Shown: in pieces, positions 12,567 to 24,211 of the stretch
Position numbering within the stretch: the stretch's first letter is position 1
How the letters are laid out: each line of letters begins with the position of its first letter
NCBI GenBank assembly: GCA_963971535.1
Contig: OZ020591.1
Location: 14,725,577-14,789,576, forward strand
DNA: 64,000 bases
Reading direction: 5' to 3'
DNA from: Notolepis coatsorum
Taxonomy: Eukaryota; Chordata; Actinopteri; Aulopiformes; Paralepididae
Position numbers and translations under genes: made by a program
The notes under the pieces: model-generated
What the model saw: only the letters and a program-made list of their open reading frames with translations
The model's database searches: none
What the model was told of the DNA's origin: nothing

Positions 12567-12877
12567 TCAGTGCCACATACACACAGTCCTCATATCCCTC
12601 CTAGTTACACACAGTCATCATTATCCCTCCCATACAATACGCACAACACAACAGACTAACTCGTCTTGCTCAATACTTGTTTATGAGTTTTAAGAGACAG
12701 CACTGTAATCTGTCTCAACCAAAGCTCTACTAGTTAACAAAGATCTCCACCTTGCTATCTGAAACACTGACACCATTATCAACCTAATAATATCAACCTG
12801 ATAATATTGAAACATTATCAATATAACGTTAGCTACCAACTTTAGCAGGGCTCCTAATAACACAAGATACATTTCAC

Positions 12878-13023
12878 TATGAATTGAAAATGGGGGACCC
12901 TGATGTAAACAAGACGAAAGTCTTTATCTGGTCTGCATCTCCTTAATAATTATGTGTATTGAGCCGTACTTTATATTGTACCCATTCTGCAATCTGTTAA
13001 ATAAAGTTTTCATTCATTCATGC
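12878..13023 (+). mobile_element. LINE 3' end
   Basis: Plus-strand copy from GAATTGAAAATGGGGGACCC to AAAGTTTTCATTCATTCAT, also nested in the 11314-14231 hAT, opposite in orientation to the copy at 12430. Confidence 0.85.
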
Positions 13024-14677
13024 CTTTTGAAAAGTGACATGGTCGATGTAGGAGTTATGATGCGGTTTCAATTCGGTTACAGTAACGTTACACAAACTGA
13101 CATTCTAAAGCCAAGAAGACACGACTTACCCATAAAGACGGTATCTCGATCGATCTCATCTATCGTTGAATAGTGCAGCTTCTCCATGTGACGAGTCCGA
13201 CTCGAGCCACGTGCATTAATCCCATGGAAAATGTAAACAATAGTGCATCGCGAGCCAGCTTGTTGCATCAAATTGATGTTTGGCTTTTGTCTCCCGAGTG
13301 AAGTTGGAACTACTACACTTCGGCTGAGGCTAAGCACTGCAGGCTTTCGTTTTACAACGACTGAGATACAAAAAAAATATATATATATCATCAAACGATG
13401 CACAATGGAGAGGCATTGTTGTTATTGATATCATCTTCATCAATGCCATCAGCCATGTTTAGACATTCACAAGACTTGCGTAACGTTAGCTAGCAAGCAA
13501 GCTAGTCGACAATATCTCCTTCCTCCATTGCAACGCTATCTACAGTACTAGAGAATTCAAAGTGCCCGCGAGGCGATGACGTTGTTGTTGTCACATTTAG
13601 CTTTTATCGCAGGTGTATATATATATCATCAAACGATGCACAATAAGTTCATGAACAATAACAAAACACTCCACCCTGGGCCTGATAGCTGCGGTGGTAG
13701 CCCTTTAGCTACGTTAGCTCCAACAAGTTTTCTTCCTGAGATAAAAATTATTTTGTAAACAAGCTGCAGAGCCGCAGTATGGCACAAGAGAAACCATTAT
13801 CTGATTGGGCCACAAGGCTGTCAATCATGCTAGCTGCAGAGCCGCAGAGCAGCAAAAGAGAAACCATTAGCTGATTGGATAACAAGGCTGTCAATCATTC
13901 AATCCCCCATTCAATGGCAAGAGTTAAACTGCACAGACCGTGCTTAGATGACATTAATAGCCTATTTTGATTGGCTATTATTTATTTAAATTGGGTCAAC
14001 CTGTGCAGATATTCTGCACGAATATTACTGCAGTCATTACTGGCCTGCTCAGAGCTGTACATTTTGGCAATTTTTGAAGAAAAAAAAATTTCATTGGCAT
14101 TTTACAGAGGAAAACTTTTCTAATAATTTTTTTTTAATAATAATAATTTAAAATATATATATGTAAATTAATAATTTATGAATTATGAGTGCATTTGTAT
14201 TTCACGTGTTGTCATAGAGAAACCTCCACTGGTGCATACGTACACTGAGAATGGACTATATGGCGAAGTAGCTAGTGTAATGTTTCTGTTCTGGCTGTCA
14301 CTCTTAGTGTCTAGCAGAAAGAATTGAATGTCCACACGATGACAATATAGCTGAAGGTTCTTTACTTCCACACTTTGGGTTAACTTGCATACATCCAACT
14401 GGCGGGCACCGTATCTGACGTCATTAACATGAGTCTGGGCTAAACCAACATATGGGTGAAACTATTATTCCAGGATACCACAGCTAGCAGCTAACATTCA
14501 TCTGCTGTTTACAGCCTCACAGCCAATAATACATTTACGTTATAATATTTGTTCCTTATTCTCACCTGTTATGAAATGGGTAGAGCAGATACACGTATGA
14601 TTTGACTTGGGGGACCAGTGTCTGCTTTGATCGACTCTCCCGTCTGCATCTACGTGTGCCCTCTTGATAGCCACCAG

Positions 14678-15710
14678 TAGGCCTGCCGCGATAAGCAATA
14701 AATCGATTAATTGCCGCGATAATTAAAATGAATGCAATGATTTTGACGGGCGCGATTAATTGCTATTTGCGCGTTTGTTTTAATGAGGCGGACCCAGTGC
14801 CCCTTGTCAGTCACTGTCCGTGTTGGGAGGCGGGCCGCTGGCTTTACTACAGAGCATAGCACAGGAGCTCCGTGGGGCTAACGTTACTCATACAAACAGA
14901 GTAAACACAGTTTTCAATCAATCAATAACAACATTAACGAGACCCTCGTTGTGTCTATTCTGCTAACGCTAACGTTACCTCTCATTGTGTCTATTCTACA
15001 AGCGTTAACGTTAGCTAGGCTGTCTATGCTAACGTTGGCTAACAAGCTGTAACGTTACCAGTCGCGTCTATTTGCTAACGTTAGCATTAGGTAATAACCG
15101 GTTTAAAATGGATGGTGATTACCTCACGTTGTGTCTATTCTACTAGCATTAACGTTACTCATACAAACAATCAATAGCGAGTTATATTGATCACGCTATG
15201 TACGATAGCCATGCTAAAACGCTAGCACAACATTAGCACCTAACCTAACAACAAGCCTTAACAAGTCAGCGATCTTTTTGCGAGACTAAACTCTCCGCTC
15301 GGTGGCAAATTGTGTTGATGTCGGTTTTGTTTAATCAATAAATGAGGCAGAATACACAGTGACTGTATCCTTTGTTTATTGCACTTGTGCCTGCTGCAAA
15401 CATAATGATTATGAAATCCTAGAGACGCGTCTCTATTCTGACCAATCAGTGGTCTGCAGTGTTTCACGTGACTTTTCTGGTACCCAAAGTACCTGATAAT
15501 CACAGCAATACTTCCGGTCCGGTCGGTGGGCTTCAAAATAAAAGTCTAAAACACCGGAAAAGACGGAGCGGTGGGCTTCAAAATCAAAGTTTTGGGAAAT
15601 AAATTTCTCCAAAAAAAAAAATTCTCTAACCGGTCGCAATAATATCGCTTATCGCGATATTTTCGGGGGCAATTAATCGCCCAGCAAAATGTGTTATCGT
15701 GGCAGGCCTA
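14678..15710. mobile_element. hAT-like element, TSD GCCACCAG
   Basis: Ends TAGGCCTGCCGCGATAA and TTATCGTGGCAGGCCTA form the inverted repeat. A perfect 8-bp duplication GCCACCAG flanks it at 14670-14677 and 15711-15718. The interior has repeated GCTAACGTTA motifs and no complete transposase. Confidence 0.9.
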
Positions 15711-15849
15711 GCCACCAGCCACTTTTCCTCTGTGATGCCTCAGCTGGTAAATTATATAAAACTTGCGATTTTGATTTAGTTATTAGTACAAAACGTAACA
15801 CAGAAGCTCTTTGGCATTGTGATGCACTGAATAAAATTACCCTTGATTG

Positions 15850-16779
15850 TAGGGGTGGACGGTATGGTATAAAATTTATATCACGGTATAATTTGAAGCA
15901 TAGACGGTAACGGTATATATCACGGTATCAGTGTTTCCGTTAGAATTTTTTTTTTGCCTGATAGGCAGGCTATATAAAGAATGACATCCTCAAGGCATGT
16001 AAATTTATAATATTTTAACTTAAAACTAGGCTACTTTTGCGTATACAGTCATTATATTCCAAATAAAATAAGTCCCGAGTCGAGACTCCGTGCTGCTCCC
16101 AACGAATCCCAATAGGATGCAACTGCAGAGCCGCAGAGTAGGGGCGCTTTCAGGTCCGGTCACAGGCCCGGCTCAACAGCGCCCCCCACCCAACGGCTGA
16201 ATTGCCAATGGCTGAATTGGAGTACTGCACTGTGCCGGTACAGATGGGTGGGTTATGGTGGATTCTGCGGCTCTGCAGCTGCATATGCTTCTCGCAAAAT
16301 CCAGCATCCAGCTCGCGCTGCCCAGCCGTCAGTGACTCAGAACACTACACCTATCATAATGTTCACAGCAAACTGTAGTTGATCACCAGGTATGTTTTAT
16401 TAACGTAGAATAATTCATATAAGAAAAATGATAGGGAAATCTCTTACCTTTCTCCACTGGTTAAAAATGCCAGGAACTGAAATTGAAACTTGCTGTGCGC
16501 CGCGGTGATATGTGTTTATTATTAAATGACAATTGCGTGTTGACACGCCCACTGCGCGAAGCCTCCTAAATAACTTTTTCCAGTTTGCACATATCTATTA
16601 TCTATGACTAATTCTATCTATTTTTAGGGGCAAATGCGAGTGAAATAGTCGCGCTGTGGTTACATGACGTCATTGCTATTTTAGAGCTGCTCTACCGGTT
16701 ACAAGGTATAGTCAAAATCCATACCGTAGAGCAAATTCATACCGTTTATACCGTATACCGTTTATACCGTCCACCCCTA
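15850..16779. mobile_element. hAT-like element, TSD CTTGATTG
   Basis: Ends TAGGGGTGGACGGTAT and ATACCGTCCACCCCTA-type repeats with a perfect 8-bp duplication CTTGATTG at 15842-15849 and 16780-16787. A truncated relative of the 17104-19067 element, starting GTTTCCGTTAGAATTTT, is nested inside from about 15930. Two CTGCAGAGCCGCAG motifs face each other at 16123 and 16265. Confidence 0.92.
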
Positions 16780-16915
16780 CTTGATTGTGTTTACTTTGCC
16801 GCTTTTCCGATCCGTTTTCTGCTCTAAATTAAGCGTTCACAATGTACTCGTGGTGCATGTTTCCCCCCAAGCCATAGTTGCCTAGCAACAACAGACAGGA
16901 CGTTGACTTTGAGAA

Positions 16916-17103
16916 TATCTCCCGGTCTCTCTTACTATCCCACATGCACACACTCTCTCCCGGTCTCTCTTACTATCCCACATGCACACACTCTCTCCCG
17001 GTCTCTCTTACTATCCCACATGCACACACTCTCTCCCGGTCTCTCTTACTATCCCACATGCACACACTCTCTCCCGGTCTCTCTTACTATCCCACATGCA
17101 CAC
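16916..17103 (+). repeat. 38-bp minisatellite, left part
   Basis: About five units of 38 bp containing CTCTCCCGGTCTCTCTTACT and ATCCCACATGCACACA. The array is cut by the hAT element at 17104 and continues at 19068. Confidence 0.95.
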
Positions 17104-19067
17104 CAGGGTTTCCGTTAGAATTTTTTTTTGCCGGCCTCAGTGTCCGGTAGATTTCAATCTACCGGTCAAATGAGAGAAATTCCGGTCAGAGTTTATTGAG
17201 CTTAAAAACAATTGATAGGCAAAATAATGACAACAAAACAAAAGAATGACATCATCAAGGCATGTAGATTTATAATATTTTTACTTAAAACTAGGCTACT
17301 TTTGCGTATAAAGTCATTATATTCCAAATAAAATAAGTCCCGAGACTCGTGCTGCTGCCGACTTTAAATCAAATAGGTGTCTGTGGGCAGTCGCCCGACA
17401 TTAATAAACAACAGTCTGTTATAATCACATTTTTATGAGCTAACGAATTCCGTTATATTGGACATTTGTATTAATTATATCAAGCGAAGAACTGAGAAAT
17501 TTGGCAGAGAGAGACGGCAACATTATCGTGGGTTTGCGTGACGACTCTCTCTCTCTCCACCTCCCAATGACTTATTTGCGAGAGTATGTCGATGCAGAGC
17601 AGCAGATTCAGCTGTTATTGGCTCTTTTCTGGGGACCACACAGCAGCGCCCCCCACCCAACATTGAATTGCAAATGGCTGAATTGGAGTACTGCGAGTAC
17701 TGCACTGTGCTGCTGCTGCTCCGGCTCTGCAGCTTCACAAAAGTTCGCACACTCAGCACTAAGCTCTCGCTGACAACGTCGTTGTCATTATTAGAAGCAA
17801 CCAGTGTGCGATCCATACCATGATTTTCGGGGGAGCTCCCGGGTGTGGGGGACACACACAAAAAAAAAAAAAAAAAAAAAGAAAAAAAGCTCAGAGCGCT
17901 TTTTCCTGGGTCTCGCGACTGCAGCAAAAACGCGAGGCGCGGCGCTGGGAAAAGGAACGCGCCGGCAGCGTCTGTGGCATAGAAATTAACGACAGACAGG
18001 AGCTGACAACTCATAAAACGTCCCCGGTCGACACGGGCCCTATTAGGCTATAGGTATGAACAGAGTCATAGAATATGACTCTGGGTATGAGTAACGTTAC
18101 AGAACCACACATAGTCCACACCACACAGGTCTGCAGGCATGATGGAGACGCACATATTAAAATACACATGCTCAGATTAACCCCTCTGATCCAACACTAA
18201 AATTCACACACAACAGTCCTATTTACACATAAACACACGGATGAACCAATACCGAACAACAAGTCCACGACCAAACACATCGAGTCTAACATTATTATAG
18301 TAGTAGGCAAATGCAACATTATCGCCACCGACCTGATGGTGAAGATTTGCCCAATTCTCAAAATCTGCATGTGACAGAAGTAGTCCCCGCAGCAGGCTGC
18401 TTCGCATTCTTTGTAAAAGAAGGCTTACTTCTTTGATATTTCATTTAACTAAGTTTCGACATTACGCTTGTTTGATGAAGTTTGATTTGTGCCTGCAGGC
18501 TGCAGCGCCGCCACGCTCTGAATGGTAAACGCAAGAATAGCATGTTGCCATCTATTACGAGTAGGGTAAATCTGCAGTGCCAATATAGGGTATATCTGCA
18601 GTGCATATTTATGCTATTGTCTATTACAGTGAATTAGTGCGCAAATCATTAATGATACATCAAAATAGCATAATTTTATCATTATACACGATGATGATAC
18701 AGATAATTACAGAAAAATTAGAAATGCATGGCAAAAGTAGCATTTATTTTCAGTAATTTAGAGACCCCCAGGGGAGCTTTAGAGACCCCCAAGGGAGCTG
18801 ATGTCTGATCTAGGGGAGCTATAGCATACCCAGCTCCCCCCGTGGATCGCACCCTGGAAGCAACGATGAAACAAATGTAATGATTGTTTCGTTCATCGCA
18901 TAGGCTATTTAATTTTAGCCTATTTTAATACAATTCAAATAATCAAATTGTGCTTAGACTCAGGGAATTATTTTCACCGGACATTAAGACCGGAGAGATT
19001 AAATATGTCGGACTTCAACAGATTTTGCCGGTCAAATACCGGTAATTACCAGCTAACGGAAACGCTG
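17104..19067. mobile_element. hAT-like element inside a minisatellite, TSD ATGCACAC
   Basis: Ends CAGGGTTTCCGTTAGAATTT and CTAACGGAAACGCTG with a perfect duplication ATGCACAC (17096-17103 and 19068-19075). Because the target is a repeat unit, the match alone is weaker evidence, but the inverted ends support it. It carries a second complete insertion at 17802-18856. No intact transposase. Confidence 0.85.
17802..18856. mobile_element. Nested hAT-like element, TSD GAAGCAAC
   Basis: Ends CAGTGTGCGATCCA and TGGATCGCACCCTG with a perfect duplication GAAGCAAC at 17794-17801 and 18857-18864. It lies wholly within 17104-19067, so it is younger. It contains an A-rich run near 17862. No coding domain is recognised. 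Confidence 0.9.
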
Positions 19068-19226
19068 ATGCACACACTCTCTCCCGGTCTCTCTTACTAT
19101 CCCACATGCACACACTCTCTCCCGGTCTCTCTTACTATCCCACATGCACACACTCTCTCCCGGTCTCTCTTACTATCCCACATGCACACACTCTCTCCCG
19201 GTCTCTCTTACTATCCCACATGCACA
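19068..19226 (+). repeat. 38-bp minisatellite, right part
   Basis: About four further units of the same 38-bp repeat as 16916-17103, resuming directly after the hAT element. Confidence 0.95.
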
Positions 19227-19285
19227 AACACACACACATGCATAATTGCATACACATATCAGCCTTCAGTCCCAGACATATCTCT

Positions 19286-19945
19286 TAGAGCCATATGAAA
19301 TCTGTTTTATTTTTTTCCAAATTCCATTTAATTCTTTTCCAAATTCCGTTTTTTCCGTTTTAATATTTCAGAATTCTGTATTTTGTTTTGTACGCTCATT
19401 TTACCATCAGAAATAGTGTCTAATAAGTGGGAATGAATAAATGTCCACAATTTAATAAGATATAACAGTCCATTTAATAGGGCTGTCTTAAATACTTCGA
19501 AGCTTCGTTCGATGGGCATGGGATTCGAATATGAAAATAAAATTCGATTATTAAAAAAAAAAATCATATATATATATATATATTTTTTTTTTGCAAAATC
19601 AACTCTGCCTCTCTTTGTTAACTACAACAAGCAATGCTGTTTGTTATTTAAGATGAGGTCGGACTCGGCACTGACAGATTTGTGTTCATTGTGCTGCTTT
19701 TATAAAGCCTCAAATGACTGCTTACAATATTTCATGAAAGCAAAGTGTTTAGTTTGTCTAAGATTTAAAAAGGTTTAAACTTTACAGCACTGACAAAGTT
19801 GAACAAAGTGCTGTACAAGTCCCACAACATAAAAAAAATAAAAAAATATTATTATTTTAATTTTTTTTACAGTTGATTCCATTTTTATTGCTCAATTCCG
19901 TGATTCCGTCAACGATTCCGTGAACGCGGATTCCATATGGCTCTA
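19286..19945. mobile_element. hAT-like element, TSD ATATCTCT
   Basis: Ends TAGAGCCATATG and CATATGGCTCTA with a perfect 8-bp duplication ATATCTCT at 19278-19285 and 19946-19953. The uninterrupted host sequence (CCAGACATA, then CCCCACCCC) can be seen at 58345-58380 in the duplicated segment, supporting an insertion here. The interior is repetitive (AATTCCGTT motifs). Confidence 0.92.
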
Positions 19946-20046
19946 ATATCTCTCTACACACACTACCCCACCCCCCTTGCAACTTGTACACATATGCACA
20001 AAATACAGCCTTCTCATGTCTATGATCTCCCTTTCTGACACACACA

Positions 20047-20399
20047 TGTAACGGAGGTACCGCGTGTCTATCCACAGTCACGATGGACAGTGTAGTGAAG
20101 TGGCTGTGGACGTTAAGTGGTACTGCAAGTAAACTCACTCCCCAGAGGCATCCAGAGTTCACCTCTTGGTATAGCGGTCTGCGATGTTGCCCGCGGCGCG
20201 GGAGACCGGGGTTCAACTCCCACTCGGGGCATGTCAAATGAGACCGGTTTCAGTGGTGCCCAGTGACCCGGATGCCCTGGGTGGAGTGAGTTTAGGGGGG
20301 TGAGTGTAACGGAGGTACCGCGTGTCTATCCACAGTCACGATGGACTGTGTGAAGTGGCTGTGGACGTTAAGGGTTCCTGCAAGTAAACTCACTCCCCA
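20047..20399 (+). mobile_element. Miniature LTR-like (TRIM-like) element
   Basis: Two direct repeats of 98 and 95 bp (20047-20144 and 20305-20399) begin TGTAACGGAGGTACCGCG and end CTCACTCCCCA, the TG...CA form of LTRs. The 160-base interior ends in a purine tract, TTTAGGGGGGTGAG, right before the second repeat, like a polypurine tract. It also contains a tRNA-Asp-like block at 20163-20229. No coding capacity and no visible target duplication. The alternative is a simple duplication around a tRNA-derived SINE. Confidence 0.5.
20163..20229 (+). other. tRNA-Asp-like sequence
   Basis: TTGGTATAGCGGT resembles a tRNA A-box and GGGTTCAACTCC a B-box. The 3' half, GCGGGAGACCGGGGTTC, is close to vertebrate tRNA-Asp. 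The anticodon arm does not pair properly, so it is not a functional tRNA gene but a derived sequence. Confidence 0.5.
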
Positions 20400-20402
20400 T
20401 AG

Positions 20403-21374
20403 TAGGGCTGCAAGTAAGAGCTGCCGCGATAACCGCATTACCGCGGTATCGCTGTTGCATCACGCCCACCGCAGAGTTGGGCTGAATACCGCATCACCGC
20501 TGATTTTTTTTAATAATAATAAAGTAGCGCCCAGATGTTGGACTTGCGGCTCTGCAGATATACCCTACTCGGTTCCAAGCGACCCTATTGGGTAGAAGTG
20601 GTACCAGAAAAGTCATGTGAAACATTGCAGACCACTGATTGGTCAGAAGAGAGACGCGTCACACATTGCAGACTCTGAACAAAAACAGAAAGCCGCCATC
20701 TTTACTGCCTCGCTAAGGATGTATTTCATTCAGGATTTGTTTGCGACAGCACCAAGTGTAATAAACAGAAAAGGATGGATTCACTGTGTATTCGGCCTCA
20801 TTTATTGATGAAACAAAACCGACATCAACCCAATTTACCACAGAGCGGAAAGTTTAGTGTCACAACAAGATCGCTGATGTGTTAAGTTTGTTGTTATTAG
20901 CCTAATACTAACGTCAGCAGATATACACGAGAGGTAACGTTAAACCCGGGTTGCTTGGTAGAATAGACACAATGAGGTAACACAATGAGGTAACGTTAGC
21001 TTTAGCACAATAGACACAACGAGAGTCTGGTTAATGATAAATTGATTGAAACTGTGTTAAACTCTGGCTTGCTGCAAGCCCTCGGACATGCCCACGGAAC
21101 TTTCAGTGTACACAAGCGGCCCCGCCTGCATCCCCACACGGAGACAAACGGATTTTTTTTTTTTTTTTTTGCGCACTGTGCGGTAATAACCGCGGCGGTA
21201 GGAAATATTTCGCAAATTTGTGCGGTAAGGAAAATATCAATACCGCGGCAGCTCTAGCTGCAACTAACGATTATTTTGGTAGTCGACTAATATGTCGATT
21301 CTTTTTTCGATTAGTCGACTAATCTAACGATTATTTTTGTCATTCGATTAGTCGACTAATCTAACGATTATTTT
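20403..21374. mobile_element. Outer hAT-like left end, broken
   Basis: TAGGGCTGCAA at 20403 and CTGCAACTAACGATTATTTT at 21258 are the two sides of one hAT left end, split by the insertion 20415-21256. Repeated AGTCGACTAAT motifs follow to 21374. A matching right end was not found in the window. Confidence 0.5.
20415..21256. mobile_element. hAT-like element, TSD GCTGCAAG/C
   Basis: Ends TAAGAGCTGCCGCG and CGCGGCAGCTCTA with flanks GCTGCAAG (20407-20414) and GCTGCAAC (21257-21264), 7 of 8 matching. The interior shares the TGGTCAGA, GTCTGCA and ACCGCGGTA type motifs with the 14678-15710 element. No transposase. Confidence 0.8.
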
Positions 21375-21382
21375 TGTCACAC

Positions 21383-22035
21383 TAGGGCTGGGCGATATGG
21401 AAAAAAATCATATCGCGATAACGATATGATAATGTTATCATATTTCTCGATATCGATAATTATCAATTTTTTTTTTTTTTTTTTAACAACATATGTATGT
21501 TTATTTTGCAGCAATTCTTTGTCATTGCCGCCATCTTTAGTGTTACATCCCCTCACACTCCAGTTCTCAGGCTACAGCTGGTTTAAAATCGAAAGTAAAC
21601 CGGCTTCTCTGCTGGCTGTGGCTCCAGGGGAGTTGAACAGTTCTGGCTCTGCTAGTTTATTTTCGATATTTTGGCGCTTTTTTGGTGGACAAACCACCGC
21701 ACATGTGCACCGTGACTCGTGACTGGAGTCTAGTTCTGCTAGCACACATAGCCTACTGTGTACAGACGGTTTCAAACTGTATTTTAAATTAGAAAGCAAA
21801 CAAAATAAATGGACAAGAGAAAAATAAATCTCAATTTGGTCAGTATTGTCATTTGGACAAGCAAAGCCATTACTTTAAGTTGCAGGCAAGAAAGACAAGT
21901 CTGTCCACTGTCTCTGGTTTTAAAACTGCCCTGTTGCAGAAAAAAAAAAAAAAATTCGATTTCTTTTTTATTTCGATATTCGATATCGATTATTAAAATA
22001 TATCGCGATATTTATCGTTATATCGCCCAGCCCTA
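21383..22035. mobile_element. hAT-like element, TSD TGTCACAC
   Basis: Ends TAGGGCTGGGCGATAT and ATATCGCCCAGCCCTA with a perfect 8-bp duplication TGTCACAC at 21375-21382 and 22036-22043. The same end sequence bounds 28065-29107, so both are of one family. 653 bp, non-coding. Confidence 0.95.
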
Positions 22036-22196
22036 TGTCACACCCTCAATATCTGCTTCCTGTGGGCGTGGCTCTTTCTCCAGTGCATGTTTTACCTCAC
22101 ATGCTCAAGTCTGCACACCTGTGAATGTCACCCTGTTGTCCAGTCCCTCTGCCTTAACACTTTGAGTGCCAGCGATGAGATTTCTCGTCTCTCTGT

Positions 22197-22640
22197 TTAA
22201 TTAATTTATCCACTCTGGTTGGATGGTGTGTATATGTATGTATTGTGCTGTATAATGACAATACATTTGAATCGAATCTCATTTTGAAATCGCTACGCTG
22301 CCTATGGACACGACAGTGGCAGACAGCTTCGGAGGTGATTGCATTGCACCATGGTGATCCACTCAACAGGTAGCGATTTCAAAATGAGATTTGATTCAAA
22401 TGTATTGTCATTATACAGCACAATACATACATATACAATACATACACACCATCCAACCAGAGTGGATAAATTAATTAAACGTAAAAAAAAAAAAATTGAA
22501 CCAAGAGTTATTTGAACTTGTGACCATAGGATCCACAGCCAGCAGACTAACAAGGTGAGCTAAGTCGGATGTTAAAACTGAGTGACTAATCTATGATTTA
22601 CACTTGTGCCAATTGCGTTTGTCTCTAATCTTTAGTATTG
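22197..22640. repeat. Palindromic repeat family, copy 2
   Basis: Arms 22197-22296 and 22370-22478 are inverted copies ending TTAATTAA, with the same loop and same 160-base right flank as the copy at 980-1438. A piggyBac-like start, TTAACACTTTGAGTGCCAG, lies just upstream at 22154. Bases 22512-22566 are weakly tRNA-like on the minus strand. Confidence 0.75.
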
Positions 22641-22899
22641 GCATTAATAAATCAGATGTCATGCTAATATGTCATGTTCTACAGTAGGACTTACTACTGT
22701 GACCCATTAAAACAGTAATTCGAATAATAGAAGCCTGCTTTGCTGGAATGATTCATTTCAAAGATTTGGATAATGCAGGCGCGAGCTGGGCCTAACTGGC
22801 GTAGATAACTTACCGGGGGCAAAACTAGCGTACGTCAGTGGCCAATCAGGCCGCGCAAACCGAACACGGAAGTGCAATCCCCTTAGGGAAAGTATTCAC

Positions 22900-23033
22900 G
22901 CCACCGGTACCCTGTCCCGCACATACAGGACTTCTCTACCCACCTAGCGGGGGCCATCATCTTCTCCAAGGTGGACCTGGTGCACGTGTATCACCAGGTG
23001 CCGGTCCATCCACGGGATGTGCCAAAAACAGCT
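22900..23033 (+). pseudogene. Gypsy reverse transcriptase, N-terminal fragment
   Basis: Encodes VPHIQDF, then AIIFSKVDLVHVYHQVPVH, the RT region holding the first catalytic aspartate (KVDL). The reading frame stops at the hAT insertion and resumes exactly at the duplicated target site at 24204. The RT upstream of 22900 is absent. Confidence 0.85.
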
Positions 23034-23041
23034 GTCATTAC

Positions 23042-23153
23042 TAGGGATGCCCCCCGGACCCCGGTTTTAAACGGGAACCGGTACTATATTGGAAAATACC
23101 GGAGTATTTATAAGCTCCGACGTCCTCGGTACTGCTATCGATACTCTAGAGAA

Positions 23154-23186
<33 letters not shown>

Positions 23187-24203
23187 TAAAAGTTGCAAAC
23201 GATCTATCCTCTCTCTGTCTCTGCACGAGAAGCGAGCCACAGCGAGTCATTATTACACACACTCCTCGCGAGTCGCTCCATACGGGTACTCCTTAATGAA
23301 AGTTCTCTGTGCTGAAGCGCGCTGCACACAGACACAGACAGCTCTGAGTCTGCATGCACCGTGACTCGTGATGGCGGATAGAGCGAAGCGTTCTAAAGAA
23401 AGTATGGATATACAACGCACGTTGCCACAAGTGCAACAAAACATTTGCCAGTAAGGGTGGCAATACGAGCAATTTATCAAAACATCTGTTGGCAAAACAT
23501 GATATTAGTGTGCAGAAATGCGCGTATTCGACTGCCTTGCGCGCAGTGTTCCATCTGCATCCACGTCCACTGCCGCCGGTAAGCCAAGATACGGAGTTTC
23601 CTAGGCTAATAACGAATTATTACAAATAGGCTAATAAACAAAATAATTGTTTAGCTACAAATACTACAATCTAAACTTTTTATAGATCGTCAAGCTGAGG
23701 CGTCAGCCACCAATGTGTCCCAGGCCAGTGAGCCCAGGGCCACCACACATCCTTCCCTCTACCTCCCTCCACCACCCAAAGTCCTTTCACCCTAGCAGCT
23801 AGAGGAAGGATGACAGAGGATAGGGTGAACGAGTGTCACAGTTCTGTTAGCCTTTTGCATTTGTTGTTTATTATAAAAAGTCTATAATTCAGAGTCAGAC
23901 ACATTTAAAACATTGTTGCTGCTGTTGCTGAAGAAATTATATTCATTTATTATATTTATTTATAAAGTTATATAAAAGAACATTGCTGTTGCTGAAGAAA
24001 TTATATTTATTTATAATACTTATTTATAAAGTTGTATTTATAAATAATAAAGCAATGTTGATTCTGTTCTTAATTAATTGTCTTTTTTTCTTGCAAAAAA
24101 AGAACCAAAAAGAACCGATAAGAGTATCGATAAAGTACCGAACCGTTAAGCAGTATCGATAAGAGTAGTAGTATCGATAAAATCCTAACGATACCCATCC
24201 CTA
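23042..24203 (+). mobile_element. hAT element with BED-finger exon, TSD GTCATTAC
   Basis: Ends TAGGGATG and CATCCCTA with a perfect 8-bp duplication GTCATTAC (23034-23041 and 24204-24211). Bases 23398-23515 encode a BED zinc finger: WIYNARCHKCNKTF, then a helix ending SKHLLAKH. A downstream block at 23800-23880 encodes ARGRMTEDRVNECHSS, typical of hAT/ZBED transposases. The dimerisation and RNase H-like catalytic parts are missing, so it is an internally deleted derivative. Confidence 0.9.
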
Positions 24204-24211
24204 GTCATTAC

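Larger units (their letters stand above)
11314..14231. mobile_element. hAT-like element (2.9 kb) carrying LINE insertions
   Basis: Inverted ends CAGTGGAGGCTG and CCTCCACTG are flanked by GTGCACAC (11306-11313) and GTGCATAC (14232-14239), 7 of 8 matching. Two LINE 3' ends are nested inside. No transposase domain is recognised. A roughly 70-bp tandem duplication containing CTGCAGAGCCGCAG occurs at 13762-13900. A diverged relative of its left end appears at 63780. Confidence 0.7.

Noticed and set aside
17523-18014. 163-codon minus-strand frame at 17523-18014
   Set aside because: It crosses the boundary of the nested hAT at 17802 and a poly-A run (FFFF), so it is a chance frame.
20163-20229. Functional tRNA-Asp gene
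   Set aside because: Box-like elements are present but the anticodon arm and acceptor stem do not pair. A tRNA-derived sequence is more likely.
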